Shown here piece after piece: positions 1-9,443 of a stretch of DNA of 64,000 nt. A program made the translations under genes and the position numbers. A model generated the notes under the pieces. The model had not been told where the DNA came from and did not search any database. It saw only the letters and a list, made by a program, of their open reading frames with translations. Within the stretch, counting starts at the first letter, position 1, and each line of letters begins with the position of its first letter. The stretch is from the NCBI RefSeq assembly GCF_012927125.1, contig NZ_JABBFZ010000007.1, positions 62,001 to 126,000 of the forward strand. The letters run 5' to 3'. The stretch comes from Paraburkholderia antibiotica (GTDB lineage Bacteria; Pseudomonadota; Gammaproteobacteria; Burkholderiales; Burkholderiaceae).

Positions 1-240
1 GTGCCGCGCAAGGAGCCGGGCGCGCTGCTCGACGACGAGGACGAAGTGCTCGCGCGCACGCTCGCGATGATCCGCGAGCAGCGCGTGAAGTCCGTCGACG
101 GTCAATGGGTGCCGCTGAACGCGCAGACCATCTGTCTGCACGGCGACGGCCCGCATGCGCTCGCGTTCGCGCGGCGCATCCGCGGCGCGCTCGATGCCGC
201 AGGGATCGACGTGCATGCGGCGAGCGCGGTGCGCGTTTGA
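1..240 (+). CDS. pxpA: 5-oxoprolinase subunit A (PxpA, LamB/YcsF family), C-terminal part
   Basis: This is the last 79 codons of a gene that starts outside the window. The protein is the PxpA subunit of the ATP-dependent PxpABC 5-oxoprolinase, which opens 5-oxoproline (pyroglutamate) to glutamate in the cytoplasm. The visible C-terminus has the family's closing pattern: a CLHGDGPHA segment followed by two helices ending in GIDVHAAS. The GTG at base 1 is an internal valine, not a start. A hairpin at 373-396 could terminate transcription before the membrane genes that follow. Family assignment is by recognition of this C-terminal motif only. Confidence 0.8.
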   Translation: MPRKEPGALLDDEDEVLARTLAMIREQRVKSVDGQWVPLNAQTICLHGDGPHALAFARRIRGALDAAGIDVHAASAVRV

Positions 241-595
241 GCATCCGGATGTTTGAGGGTCGGTCGCATCTAGACGGCCAGGCGGCTAAGCGTTGAGCGT
301 CTGAGCGCTCGCGACACCGCCATCAGCCCCGACCCTGCGGCTCGCCCCACAGAGCCGCGCATCACCGATTCCACGCCCCGCTCCCACGCGGGGCGTTTGC
401 CAGCGACGGCATCTTCGCGGTGCCGGCGGCAAACCGCGAAGGCAGCGGCCTGCGTCATGCAGAAACGTCGTGCAGGCAGGTACAGAGAGTTCAACGCGGC
501 CGCAGAGCCGCGGCAGCAAGCCGGCGCACGTATCCCGCGCGCCGGTCACGCCCAGCCGCCACGCGCGGCGAAGTCGAAACTTCATGGAGATCCTG
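241..595. other. Intergenic region, pxpA to DUF969 gene
   Basis: About 355 bases without a convincing gene. The only structure seen is the GC-rich hairpin at 373-396. Open frames here have no recognisable product and overlap the upstream part of the next gene's frame. A GGAGA ribosome binding site at 586-590 belongs to the following gene. Confidence 0.6.
373..398 (+). terminator. GC-rich hairpin downstream of pxpA
   Basis: A perfect 9-bp stem (ACGCCCCGC paired with GCGGGGCGT) with a 6-base loop, followed by only two T residues. It is consistent with a weak or Rho-assisted terminator after pxpA. The short T-tract limits confidence. Confidence 0.45.
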
Positions 596-1351
596 ATGCA
601 GACAACCGTCAGTCTATGGCCGCTCATTGGTGTGGCCGTCATCATCGTCGGCTTTCTCTTGCGCTTCAATCCGATGCTGATCGTGGCCGTCGCCGCGATC
701 GTCACCGGTCTCGCCGCGCATTTCCCACCCGAAAAAATCCTCGCGCTGATCGGCACCGGCTTCATCAAGACGCGCAACATCCCGCTGATCATCCTGCTGC
801 CGCTCGCCGTGATCGGCCTGCTCGAACGGCATGGGCTGCGCGAGCGCGCGCAGGCGTGGATCAGCGGCATCAAGGCGGCTACCGCCGGGCGGCTGCTGAT
901 CGTCTATCTGCTGGTGCGCGAGCTGACCGCCGCGGCCGGGCTGACCGGACTCGGCGGCCATCCGCAGATGGTGCGTCCGCTGATCGCGCCGATGGCCGAG
1001 GGCGCCACCGAAAACCGCTTCGGCAAGATCGGCGACGCAGTGCGCTTCCGGCTGCGCGCATTCTCCGCCGCGACCGACAACGTCGGTCTGTTCTTCGGCG
1101 AGGACGTGTTCGTCGCGTTCGGCGCGATCGTGCTGATGACGACCTTCCTGAAGGAAGCGGGCATCGTCGTCGAGCCGCTGCGCGTCGCGATGTGGGGGAT
1201 TCCGACCGCGGTCAGCGCGTTCATCGTGCACGGCTTCCGGCTCTGGCTGCTCGATCGCCGGCTCGAACGCGAATTGCGCGGCAACGCGGCGGACGCCCCA
1301 CCGCCGGCGACCCCCTCTTCGGCCACGCGTACCACCGGAGACGAAGCATGA
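596..1351 (+). CDS. DUF969 family membrane protein
   Basis: A 251-residue polytopic membrane protein of the DUF969 family. Hydrophobic segments are clear at the N-terminus (about residues 5-35), at 50-75, and in the second half. The family has no established biochemical function. Its repeated pairing with DUF979 and with pyroglutamate genes (pxpA, pcp) suggests a two-part permease, possibly for 5-oxoproline; that is inference. The ATG at 596 is preferred over ATGs at 470 and 584 because it has GGAGA five bases upstream and the hydrophobic core begins just after it. The C-terminus is an Ala/Pro-rich tail. Its stop overlaps the start of the DUF979 gene (ATGA), so the two are probably translationally coupled. 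Confidence 0.82.
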   Translation: MQTTVSLWPLIGVAVIIVGFLLRFNPMLIVAVAAIVTGLAAHFPPEKILALIGTGFIKTRNIPLIILLPLAVIGLLERHGLRERAQAWISGIKAATAGRLLIVYLLVRELTAAAGLTGLGGHPQMVRPLIAPMAEGATENRFGKIGDAVRFRLRAFSAATDNVGLFFGEDVFVAFGAIVLMTTFLKEAGIVVEPLRVAMWGIPTAVSAFIVHGFRLWLLDRRLERELRGNAADAPPPATPSSATRTTGDEA

Positions 1352-2304
1352 CTTTCACGATCACCTACCTGTTCTGGCTGCTCGGCATCGTGCTGCTGAT
1401 TGTCGGCGGCATGATCGTCATCGATCGCGAACATCCGCGCCGTTTCACCGCGGGCGGCTTCTGGATCCTGTACGCGCTCATTTTCCTGATCGGCGACTGG
1501 CTGCCGCCGGCGGTGGTCGGCGTCGCGGTGATCGCGATGGCGCTGATCGCGGGCTTTGGCGGCGTTACCGCGGGCAAGCCGAAGACGCTATCGCCGGAGG
1601 CGCGCAAGGCGAGCGCCACGCGCCTCGGCAACAGGCTGTTCGTGCCCGCGCTGACGATTCCGGTCGTCACCGTGATCGTCACGCTCGCGGCCAGCCATCT
1701 CGTGTTCGGCGGCGTGCCGCTCTTCGACAAGGCCAACGTGACGCTGATCGGCTTTGGCCTCGGCTGCGTGATCGCGCTGGCGATCGCCTGCGTGATCACG
1801 CGCGACACCGTCGGGCAGTCGATGAAGGAAGCGCGCCGGCTCGTCGATGCGCTGTCGTGGGCGGCGGTGCTGCCGCAGATGCTCGGCATGCTCGGCCTCG
1901 TGTTCTCCGACGCGGGCGTCGGCAAGGCGGTCGCGCACGTGACCACGTCGTACATCAGCCTCGACTACCGCTTCGTCGCGGTGGCCGTCTACTGCATCGG
2001 CATGGCGCTGTTCACGATGGTGATGGGCAACGGCTTCGCCGCGTTTCCGGTGATGACGGGCGGCGTCGGCGTGCCGATTCTGGTCGGCGTGTTTCACGGC
2101 AACCCGGCGGTGATGGCCGCGATCGGCATGTTCTCCGGCTACTGCGGCACGCTGATGACGCCGATGGCCGCGAACTTCAACATGGTGCCGGCCGCGCTGC
2201 TGGAGTTGCCCGACAAGAACGCGGTGATCAAGGTGCAGATACCGACAGCGCTGACGATGCTGGTGATCAACATCTTCCTGCTGAATTTCCTGATGTTTTT
2301 GTAG
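1348..2304 (+). CDS. DUF979 family membrane protein
   Basis: A 318-residue integral membrane protein of the DUF979 family, with about eight to nine hydrophobic segments spread over the full length. Conserved-looking stretches include MGNGFAAFPVMTGGVG and FSGYCGTLMTPMAANFN, the kind of glycine-rich re-entrant motifs found in ion-coupled permeases. It overlaps the preceding DUF969 gene by 4 bases, so the pair is likely a single transport unit. The neighbouring pxpA makes pyroglutamate or a related metabolite the best guess for substrate, but nothing in the sequence proves it. No pcp gene follows; the next genes are on the opposite strand. Confidence 0.82.
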   Translation: MTFTITYLFWLLGIVLLIVGGMIVIDREHPRRFTAGGFWILYALIFLIGDWLPPAVVGVAVIAMALIAGFGGVTAGKPKTLSPEARKASATRLGNRLFVPALTIPVVTVIVTLAASHLVFGGVPLFDKANVTLIGFGLGCVIALAIACVITRDTVGQSMKEARRLVDALSWAAVLPQMLGMLGLVFSDAGVGKAVAHVTTSYISLDYRFVAVAVYCIGMALFTMVMGNGFAAFPVMTGGVGVPILVGVFHGNPAVMAAIGMFSGYCGTLMTPMAANFNMVPAALLELPDKNAVIKVQIPTALTMLVINIFLLNFLMFL

Positions 2305-2400
2305 CGGGTTTTTGGCGGGGTGGTGTTGTGGAGGAGGCGCTGGTGGTGACGCGCAGCGCCTCGTTCGGCGGAGGCTGGCGAGATCGACGTGGACGTCGAC

Positions 2401-2694
2401 TCAAGAGTGACGCTTGCGGCGCCAGTAGCTGGCGATCGACCACGCGACGACGACGAACACCAGCGACACGAAGAAGCTGACGATATATAGCGTTCCAAAG
2501 ATGACGTCCGAGTGACCTTCACTGCCGAACGCACCGAATGTTTTGAAAAGCGGTTTGAAGAAGTCATAGCCGTCTCCGCGGTCAAGCCATTCGTTGACGC
2601 ATTGAAGGCCTGTAATCCCGATTGCGACGAGCAGTGTCAGAGGTAATGTGAGCGCGAGGCAGGTCAGAGTCTTTTTTATTAACGGCTTCATCAT
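2401..2694 (-). CDS. Small two-helix membrane protein, paralogue A (last gene of hcp-fragment operon)
   Basis: A 97-residue protein of unknown family. It has an N-terminal hydrophobic helix (about residues 9-28), a roughly 30-residue middle segment with PLFKTFGAFG and a conserved acidic Glu-Ser/His-Ser patch, a second strongly hydrophobic helix (about 63-85, SLVFVV), and a basic tail WRRKRHS. Predicted topology is N-in, middle outside, C-in. It is clearly homologous to the two genes upstream, which share the pattern PLF-x4-A-x-G-x-E-x2-S-x2-I-x-G-x-L and SLVFVV. Its ATG overlaps the stop of paralogue B. Function is not recognised; an immunity-like role is suggested only by context. Confidence 0.72.
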   Translation of the reverse strand: MMKPLIKKTLTCLALTLPLTLLVAIGITGLQCVNEWLDRGDGYDFFKPLFKTFGAFGSEGHSDVIFGTLYIVSFFVSLVFVVVAWSIASYWRRKRHS

Positions 2695-2996
2695 CGCGAC
2701 TCAACCGTAGATCGGCGCTTACGACGCGAACGTCTGACGATCGCCCAGCCGGCGACGACGAACACGAGCGACAGCACGAAGCTAACGACGAGCAACGTCC
2801 CGACAATGACATCCGAGTAGCCTTCACAACCGTGCGCATCGAACGCGTCGAAAAGCGGTCGCAAGAGGCGAAAGCCCGCGTCGCTGTCGAGCCATTCATA
2901 GGCACCCAGCCGGGCGATCCCGAATCCGACGGGTAACGTCATCACCAGAGCAAGCGCGAAGCAAATCGATATCCTTTTTATCGGCGATTGCATCAT
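2691..2996 (-). CDS. Small two-helix membrane protein, paralogue B
   Basis: A 101-residue protein of the same unnamed family as its neighbours: N-terminal helix (about residues 9-29), central segment with PLFDAFDAHGCEG and SDVIVGTL, second helix ending SLVFVVAGWAIV, then a very basic tail RRSRRKRR. The start is at the first of two adjacent ATGs, with GGGAG upstream. The stop codon of paralogue C overlaps this start, and the bases around the junction (GAGTCGCGATGATG) are identical to those at the B/A junction. This indicates that the gene and its junction were duplicated as a unit. Function unknown. Confidence 0.72.
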   Translation of the reverse strand: MMQSPIKRISICFALALVMTLPVGFGIARLGAYEWLDSDAGFRLLRPLFDAFDAHGCEGYSDVIVGTLLVVSFVLSLVFVVAGWAIVRRSRRKRRSTVESR

Positions 2997-3280
2997 CGCG
3001 ACTCCCACCTGCGCCGACGACGCAAACGGCCAACGATCGCCCAGCCGATAACAACGAACACGAGCGAGACGACGAACCCGAGAAGGTACAGCGATCCGAC
3101 AATGATCTCCGAGTTCTCTTCAGTACCGTCCGCGCCCAGAGCATCGAAAAGCGGGGAATAAAACTCGTAACCCGCACCGCTTCCAAACCATTGATAAACC
3201 CATGGGATGTGGGCAATCCCGACTCCGACGGGTATCGTCATCAGTAGCGCGAGTGCAACACAGATCAGTGCCTTTTTCAT
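2993..3280 (-). CDS. Small two-helix membrane protein, paralogue C
   Basis: A 95-residue member of the tandem family: hydrophobic helix at about residues 4-24, middle segment with SPLFDALGADGTEENSE, second helix around LLGFVVSLVFVVIGWAI, and a tail of consecutive arginines. The ATG at 3280 is chosen because GAGAG lies six to ten bases upstream and because upstream codons belong to the hcp fragment in another frame. It overlaps that fragment's stop by four bases, so translation is likely coupled to it. A role in protecting the cell envelope from a type VI secreted toxin is a hypothesis from position only. Confidence 0.7.
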   Translation of the reverse strand: MKKALICVALALLMTIPVGVGIAHIPWVYQWFGSGAGYEFYSPLFDALGADGTEENSEIIVGSLYLLGFVVSLVFVVIGWAIVGRLRRRRRWESR

Positions 3281-3423
3281 TGCTCTCGGCCCGAGCCCGT
3301 CCGCATCGCCGCTTGCTGTTCGACCTGCCAGCGCCATCCGATCACTTCGATTTCATTCAGATGCGCCGCGTCCTGCGATTCGCCATCGATACCGCTGATC
3401 TTGATAAAAATGTCCTGCGCCAC
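3277..3423 (-). pseudogene. hcp: Truncated Hcp (type VI secretion tube protein), N-terminal 48 residues
   Basis: A GTG-started reading frame (GGGAG nine bases upstream) encodes AQDIFIKISGIDGESQDAAH followed by a block close to NEIEVIGW, the characteristic first beta strands of Hcp, the hexameric tube protein of type VI secretion. The similarity runs to about residue 45 (QAAMRTGSG, matching the family's SGSMHTGGG region) and then stops. Normal Hcp is about 160-170 residues, so roughly two thirds is missing and no ring could form. The stop overlaps the ATG of paralogue C. It is either a decayed gene left by a deletion that fused it to the downstream genes, or a short leader retained for translational coupling. 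Confidence 0.72.
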
Positions 3424-3718
3424 TCTCGTCACTCCCGCTTGATTAAAAATAACTCTCAAACAAGCTATCAAAGCGAGGATGCAAAACCAACAGGACTATT
3501 CCGAGAAATCCAACGTCCGCCAGATTTTCCGACGCGGCCGTACGATGAATCCACCCGCCGCACGGACGCCCTCCCCCGTAAGCAACCGAAACCCCATCCT
3601 CAGGAAAACCTCCCGCCGCCCTTCAGAAAGCGACGAATCTGCCGTACTCCCGGGCTGAACCTTTGAAGTTCTCGTTCCAGAACACGGGTTATGCATAGTT
3701 CATAAAAACGGAGGCGAA

Positions 3719-5086
3719 GTGCAGAAGTCCCATCTCACGATCAGGGTCCGGATCCTGGCGATATTCGGCAGCTGCGTCGCGCTGACCTTTTTCACCGGCC
3801 TCGCGGGCGTCGTCGGTTTGTCGCAGTTGAGCGCGGACGCGGCGGCACGGCCGCTGTTCACTGCACTGGTCGCGGTGGCGTGGCTCGGCTGCGCGATTGC
3901 GCTATACGGCGGGTTCCATCTGCATAAGATCGTCTGCGGCGGCCTGATCCGGCAGCGCAAGAAGTTTCAGGAGATCGCCGACACGCTCGACGTGTCGCGC
4001 CGCGCAGCCAGCCCACGCATGGACGAGTTCGGCCGCGGCGCCGTCGCGTTCGATGCGCTGCTGCGTCGGATCGAGGAAAACATCGTGATCGTGCGGGCAT
4101 CGACCGATTCGGTCAGCACCGCGACGCGCGAAATCGCCGCCGGCAATCTCGATCTGTCCGCGCGCACCGAGGAACAGGCCGCGTCGCTCGAACAGACCGC
4201 CGCGAGCATGACGCAGCTCACCGAAACGGTGAAGCACAACGCCGACAACGCCCGCCAGGCGAACACGCTCGCCACCAACGCCGCCAGCATGGCCGCGACC
4301 GGCAACGACGCGGTGCAGGCGATGGCCGCCACGATCGGCCGGATCAGCGGCAGTTCGAGCAAGATTTCGGAGATCACCGGGGTGATCGAGGGCATCGCGT
4401 TCCAGACCAACATCCTCGCGCTGAACGCGGCGGTCGAAGCCGCGCGCGCCGGCGAACAGGGCCGCGGCTTCGCGGTCGTCGCGAGCGAGGTGCGCAGCCT
4501 CGCGCAGCGCTCGGCGGCGGCGGCGAAGGAGATCAAGGAGCTGATCGGTTCGTCGGTATCGATGATCCAGGCCGGCTCGACGCAAGCGGTCGAAGTCAGC
4601 ACCGTGATGGGCGAGGTCACGACGGTGATCCGTCAGGTCTCGGACATCGTCGGTGAAATCGCGGCGGCGTCGGAAGAACAGAGCCGCGGCATCGAGCAGG
4701 TCAATCAGGCGGTCAACCAGATGGATGAGGTCACGCAGCAGAACGCGGCGCTCGTCGAGGAAGCGGCGGCCGCCGCGCAATCGCTCGAAGAGCAGGCGGC
4801 GAAACTCGCTGGGGTGGTGTCGGCGTTCAAGGTGGGCAGCGGTGAAGCGACGGCGCGCAGCGTGGCGTCGCAGTTGCCGAAGACGCGCGCTCCGGCATTA
4901 CCCGCGATGCGCGCCGCACGGCCCGCGGCGGCGTCCGTTGCAGTCTCAAGCTCGCACGATCTCGCGCCGTCGAAGGCAGCGGCGCCTGCCGCTATCGAGC
5001 GTAACGGCGTGAGCAAAGCGGCGCCGGTCGCGAAGCTCGAACCCGCGCTCGCATCGGCCTCCGACGCCGACTGGCAGACCTTCTAA
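3719..5086 (+). CDS. Methyl-accepting chemotaxis protein with minimal periplasmic region
   Basis: A 455-residue chemoreceptor. It has two transmembrane helices (about residues 11-33 and 45-65) separated by only about a dozen residues, so no periplasmic ligand-binding domain. A HAMP-like linker follows (about 66-125), then a long signalling coiled coil whose hairpin tip reads [20 protein letters not shown], the invariant CheA/CheW contact region. The C-terminus is an Ala/Pro-rich linker ending in DWQTF, matching the xWxxF tether used by CheR and CheB methylation enzymes. Translation starts at GTG 3719 after GGAGG. Without a sensor domain it may respond to membrane state, cytoplasmic signals or act with another receptor. 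It is monocistronic and faces a convergent gene. Confidence 0.93.
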   Translation: MQKSHLTIRVRILAIFGSCVALTFFTGLAGVVGLSQLSADAAARPLFTALVAVAWLGCAIALYGGFHLHKIVCGGLIRQRKKFQEIADTLDVSRRAASPRMDEFGRGAVAFDALLRRIEENIVIVRASTDSVSTATREIAAGNLDLSARTEEQAASLEQTAASMTQLTETVKHNADNARQANTLATNAASMAATGNDAVQAMAATIGRISGSSSKISEITGVIEGIAFQTNILALNAAVEAARAGEQGRGFAVVASEVRSLAQRSAAAAKEIKELIGSSVSMIQAGSTQAVEVSTVMGEVTTVIRQVSDIVGEIAAASEEQSRGIEQVNQAVNQMDEVTQQNAALVEEAAAAAQSLEEQAAKLAGVVSAFKVGSGEATARSVASQLPKTRAPALPAMRAARPAAASVAVSSSHDLAPSKAAAPAAIERNGVSKAAPVAKLEPALASASDADWQTF

Positions 5087-5101
5087 GCGGACCTTCCGAA
5101 C

Positions 5102-5124
5102 CCTGCGGCGTTAGCTGCCGCAGG
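5102..5124. terminator. Hairpin between convergent chemoreceptor and TraB/GumN genes
   Basis: CCTGCGGC and GCCGCAGG form an 8-bp perfect stem around a 7-base loop, 15 bases after the chemoreceptor stop. There is no T-run on either strand, so it may be Rho-assisted or a bidirectional pause site. Confidence 0.4.
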
Positions 5125-5166
5125 CCGGGCTTCAACCCGCCCCTCACCCGATTCTCAACCTGGGCC

Positions 5167-6496
5167 TCAACCCGGCTCGACCACGAAGCCGTGCTGCCGC
5201 AGCAGCTGCAGCACGCCCTTCGGCCCGCCCAGATGCAGTGCGCCGATCGCGACGAACACCGGCTTGTTCGGCGCGGCGAGCTGCAGCATCTTCGTGACGA
5301 AGCGGCGATTGCGTTCGTAGACGATGCGGTTGTCGATCGTCGCGGACACGTGTTTGTCGCGCGCGAGCTTCTCCGACTTCGCGGCTTGCCACGCGGCGAT
5401 CGCATCGGCATCGCCGACCCGCCACAAGCGATGCAGCGTGCGCACGTCCTCGACGTTCTGCGCGGGCGTCTGCACCAGGTCCTGCGCGAGCATCTCGCGC
5501 TGCTGCGCGGCCGAGAGTCCGGTGAACGCGCGCATCTGCTGCGCGAGCGTCTCCAGCCCGACGATCTTGCCGCGCGTCTTCAGATACACGTTCTGCAATT
5601 GCGCTTCGGTGCCGTACTCGGTCTGCAATCCGGCGGACAGCGAGTCGTAGGTCTCGACCACCAGCGAGGCCAGCCACGGCCGCATCTTCTTGATCGCGTC
5701 GAGCGCGGCCGGATTGCCGCGCAGACGCAGCGCGAGCTTGCGCCAGAGCGGATCGGGCAACAGGCCGGGTAGACAGTCGTGCTTGCAAATGCCGTACTTC
5801 GACACGTCGTCCTGCGACACCAGCAGTTCGTCGGGCGACAGCTCGAGCGCGAGCGTCTGCGAGGCGGCTAGCGCGGCCAGAATAGACGGACGAAACGGCT
5901 GTCCCGCCGGATAGTCGGCGGGGTCGCCGACGTGCAGCGTGCCGAGCACGTAAAGGGTGGTGGTGCCGCGCGTCGCGACGTAGAACGGCATGCGCGCCGG
6001 CTGCTGGCGCACCGGGCCGCTGGCGGTGGTGCCGGGCGTCGCGGGTGGCGCCATCGACGGCGGCGGCGGTGCAACGGGCACCGTGACCGATGGACGGCCC
6101 GCCTGGCCCGGCGCATTGGCCGCAGCGCCAGCCGCGTACGCGATGCCGGGTACGGCCACGCTCATCGACAGCGCGCAGGCGATGCGGAAAAACGCGGCAC
6201 GTGATGCGGGAAAAAGCGCTGGAAAAAGCGTGGGAAAAAACGCGGGGGGAAATGCGGAAGGAAATTGGAGGAAAAGCGCGCGCTTGCCCCGGCGGACAAA
6301 CGTCCGGAAAAAAGCGCGAAAAACCGCATGCAACAACGTAGGGAGCAACGAGTAAGCCAACACACCGGCGAACCCGCCGGCAAATGCACCGCGGAACGCG
6401 GCGCCTGTCGGCCCCCGCGCTCCGCAGCGCCGCGCGAAGACGGCCGCGCGGCCGCCCTCACGCAAGCGGCGCGCAAGACGACGCGCCGCCACCCCA

Positions 6497-6504
<8 letters not shown>
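5167..6504 (-). CDS. TraB/GumN family protein
   Basis: The conserved part is a TraB/PrgY/GumN domain of about 290 residues. It opens with FYVATRGTTTLYVLGTLHVG and closes with VAIGALHLGGPKGVLQLL, the two histidine-containing motifs of this putative metal-dependent hydrolase family. A signal-peptide-like helix ending in PGIAYAAG precedes it, so the mature protein is probably periplasmic or membrane-associated. The N-terminal extension before that is odd: Ala/Phe/Pro-rich and encoded by near-repeats of GGAAAAAGCG (about 6190-6290, plus strand). The start is uncertain. The ATG at 6504 overlaps the end of dppF by 8 bases and gives 445 residues; an ATG at 6165 would remove most of the signal peptide. 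Confidence 0.7.
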
Positions 6505-7509
<1,005 letters not shown>

Positions 7510-7513
<4 letters not shown>

Positions 7514-8517
7514 CGGGCGCCTCCTTGCGTGTGAACGTTGGCGTCCTTGTCGACGTTGAGCGGCTTGATGCAGCGCACGCGCGTGAACTCCGCATGACCC
7601 GGCAGCGGCGCGAGCGCCGGCCGCGCCTTCATGCAGTCGTCGACCACGTACTTGCAGCGCGGCGCAAACAGACATCCCTTCGGCCGGTCGTCGCGGCCCG
7701 GCACCATGCCCGGCAACGCCGCGAGCCGCACCGCGCCCACGTTGTGCTCGGGAATCGCCGCGAGCAGCGCTTCGGTGTACGGATGATGCGGCGCCGCGAA
7801 AATATCCGGCACCTTGTTCGTCTCGATCACCTCGCCCGCGTACATCACCGCGACGCGCTGCGCGACTTCCGACACCACCGCCAGATCGTGCGAAATCAGC
7901 ACGAGCGCCATCCCGCGTTCCTTCTGCAGGCGCATCAGCAATTCCATGATCTGCGCCTGGATCGTCACGTCGAGCGCGGTGGTCGGCTCGTCGGCGATCA
8001 GCAGCTTCGGGTTGCAGGCGATCGCCATCGCGATCATCACGCGCTGGTTCATGCCGCCCGACATCTGGTGCGGAAACGCGCCGATACGGTTCTTCGCGTC
8101 CGGAATGCCGACCTGATCGAGCAGTTCGAGCGCGCGTTTGTCGAGCGCCGAACCGCGCAGCCCTTCGTGCAGCTTCAACACTTCCCTGATCTGATAGCCG
8201 ACTGTGTAGCTCGGGTTCAGGCTCGTCAGCGCGTCCTGGAACACCATCGCGATGTCCTTGCCGATGATCTTGCGGCGCTGTTTCGCCGACGCGTTCAGCA
8301 GGTCCTTGCCGTCGAACGTGACTTCGTCGGCGGTGACCTTGCCGGGCGCATCGATCAGGCCCATCAGCGCCATCATCGTCACACTCTTGCCCGAGCCCGA
8401 TTCGCCGACCACGCCCAGCACTTCGCCCGGCGCGACATCGAGATTGATGCGATCGACCGCGGGCAGGCCGCTGAAGTTGACCGCGAGATTGCGGATGGTT
8501 AGCAGGTTGTTACTCAT
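7510..8517 (-). CDS. dppD: Dipeptide ABC transporter ATP-binding protein DppD
   Basis: A 335-residue ABC ATPase pairing with DppF. Walker A is [14 protein letters not shown], the signature is the [12 protein letters not shown] variant usual for DppD/OppD, Walker B is [12 protein letters not shown], and the H-loop is LISHDLA. The C-terminal extension contains [15 protein letters not shown], a cysteine motif typical of this subfamily. It begins one base after the dppC stop and overlaps dppF by four bases. Confidence 0.94.
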
Positions 8518-8518
8518 A

Positions 8519-9436
8519 TCAGGCCATCCGTTTCAGTTTGGGGTCGAGCGCATCGCGCAGCCCGTCGCCGAGCAGGTTGATGCACAGCACCGAGATCAGG
8601 ATGGACAGGCCCGGCATCGTGACGATCCACCATGCGCTGTCGATGTAGTCGCGCGCCGACGCGAGCATCGCGCCCCACTCCGCCGACGGTGGTTGCACGC
8701 CGAGGCCGAGAAAGCCGAGCGCGGCGGCATCGAGAATCGCCGACGAAAAGCCGAGCGTCGCCTGCACGATCAGCGGCGCGGTGCAGTTCGGCAGCACCTG
8801 CGAGAACATCAGCCGCAGCGTGCTCGCACCCGCGACGCGCGAAGCCGTCACGTACTCCTTCTGCAACTCGCCCTGCGCGGACGCACGCGTCAGACGCACG
8901 TAGCCCGGCAGCGCGACGATCGCGATCGCGAGCATCGTATTGACGAGACCCGGACCGATGATCGCGACCACCGCGACCGCGAGCAGCAGCGACGGCAATG
9001 CGAGCAGCACGTCCATGATGCGCATGATCGGCGTGTCGGCCCACTTCTCGAAGAACGCGGCGACGAGCCCGAGCACGATGCCCGGAATCAGCGCGAGCAC
9101 GACCGAGACAAAGCCGATCCAGAACGACAGCCGCGCGCCGTACATCAGACGCGAGAGGATGTCGCGGCCCGCTTCGTCGGTGCCGAGAATGAACTTCCAG
9201 TTGCCGCCGTCGAGCCACGCGGGCGGAATCTTGACGAAGTCGCGGTACTGCTCGATCGGGCTATGCGGCGCGATCAGCGGCGCGAAGATCGCGACGAAGA
9301 CCAGCAGCAGCACGATCACGCCCGCGCCGACCGCACCGCGGTTGCGCGAGAAATTGGCCCAGAATTCGCGGGCCGCGATGGCGCGGCCGCTGGGAGGCGT
9401 AACCGACTGGGGGACTGTATTTTGAATGTCTGCCAT
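8519..9436 (-). CDS. dppC: Dipeptide ABC transporter permease DppC
   Basis: A 305-residue inner-membrane permease. It has the OppC/DppC N-terminal segment ([15 protein letters not shown]) leading into the first membrane helix, a large external loop (about residues 60-100), and four or five more helices. The EAA loop that contacts the ATPases reads [23 protein letters not shown]. It lies seven bases after dppB and one base before dppD, so it is part of one transcript. Confidence 0.94.
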   Translation of the reverse strand: MADIQNTVPQSVTPPSGRAIAAREFWANFSRNRGAVGAGVIVLLLVFVAIFAPLIAPHSPIEQYRDFVKIPPAWLDGGNWKFILGTDEAGRDILSRLMYGARLSFWIGFVSVVLALIPGIVLGLVAAFFEKWADTPIMRIMDVLLALPSLLLAVAVVAIIGPGLVNTMLAIAIVALPGYVRLTRASAQGELQKEYVTASRVAGASTLRLMFSQVLPNCTAPLIVQATLGFSSAILDAAALGFLGLGVQPPSAEWGAMLASARDYIDSAWWIVTMPGLSILISVLCINLLGDGLRDALDPKLKRMA

Positions 9437-9443
9437 TTTCGCG

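Noticed and set aside
3202..3666. 154-codon plus-strand frame opposite the hcp-fragment operon
   Set aside because: It has no recognisable domain and irregular codon use, and it runs antisense to four coupled frames with homology to each other or to Hcp.
3660..3690. Sigma-28-like sequence before the chemoreceptor (TGAAGTTC ... ACGGGTTA)
   Set aside because: Only about half of the -10 positions match, so it was not called, although chemoreceptors are often FliA-dependent.
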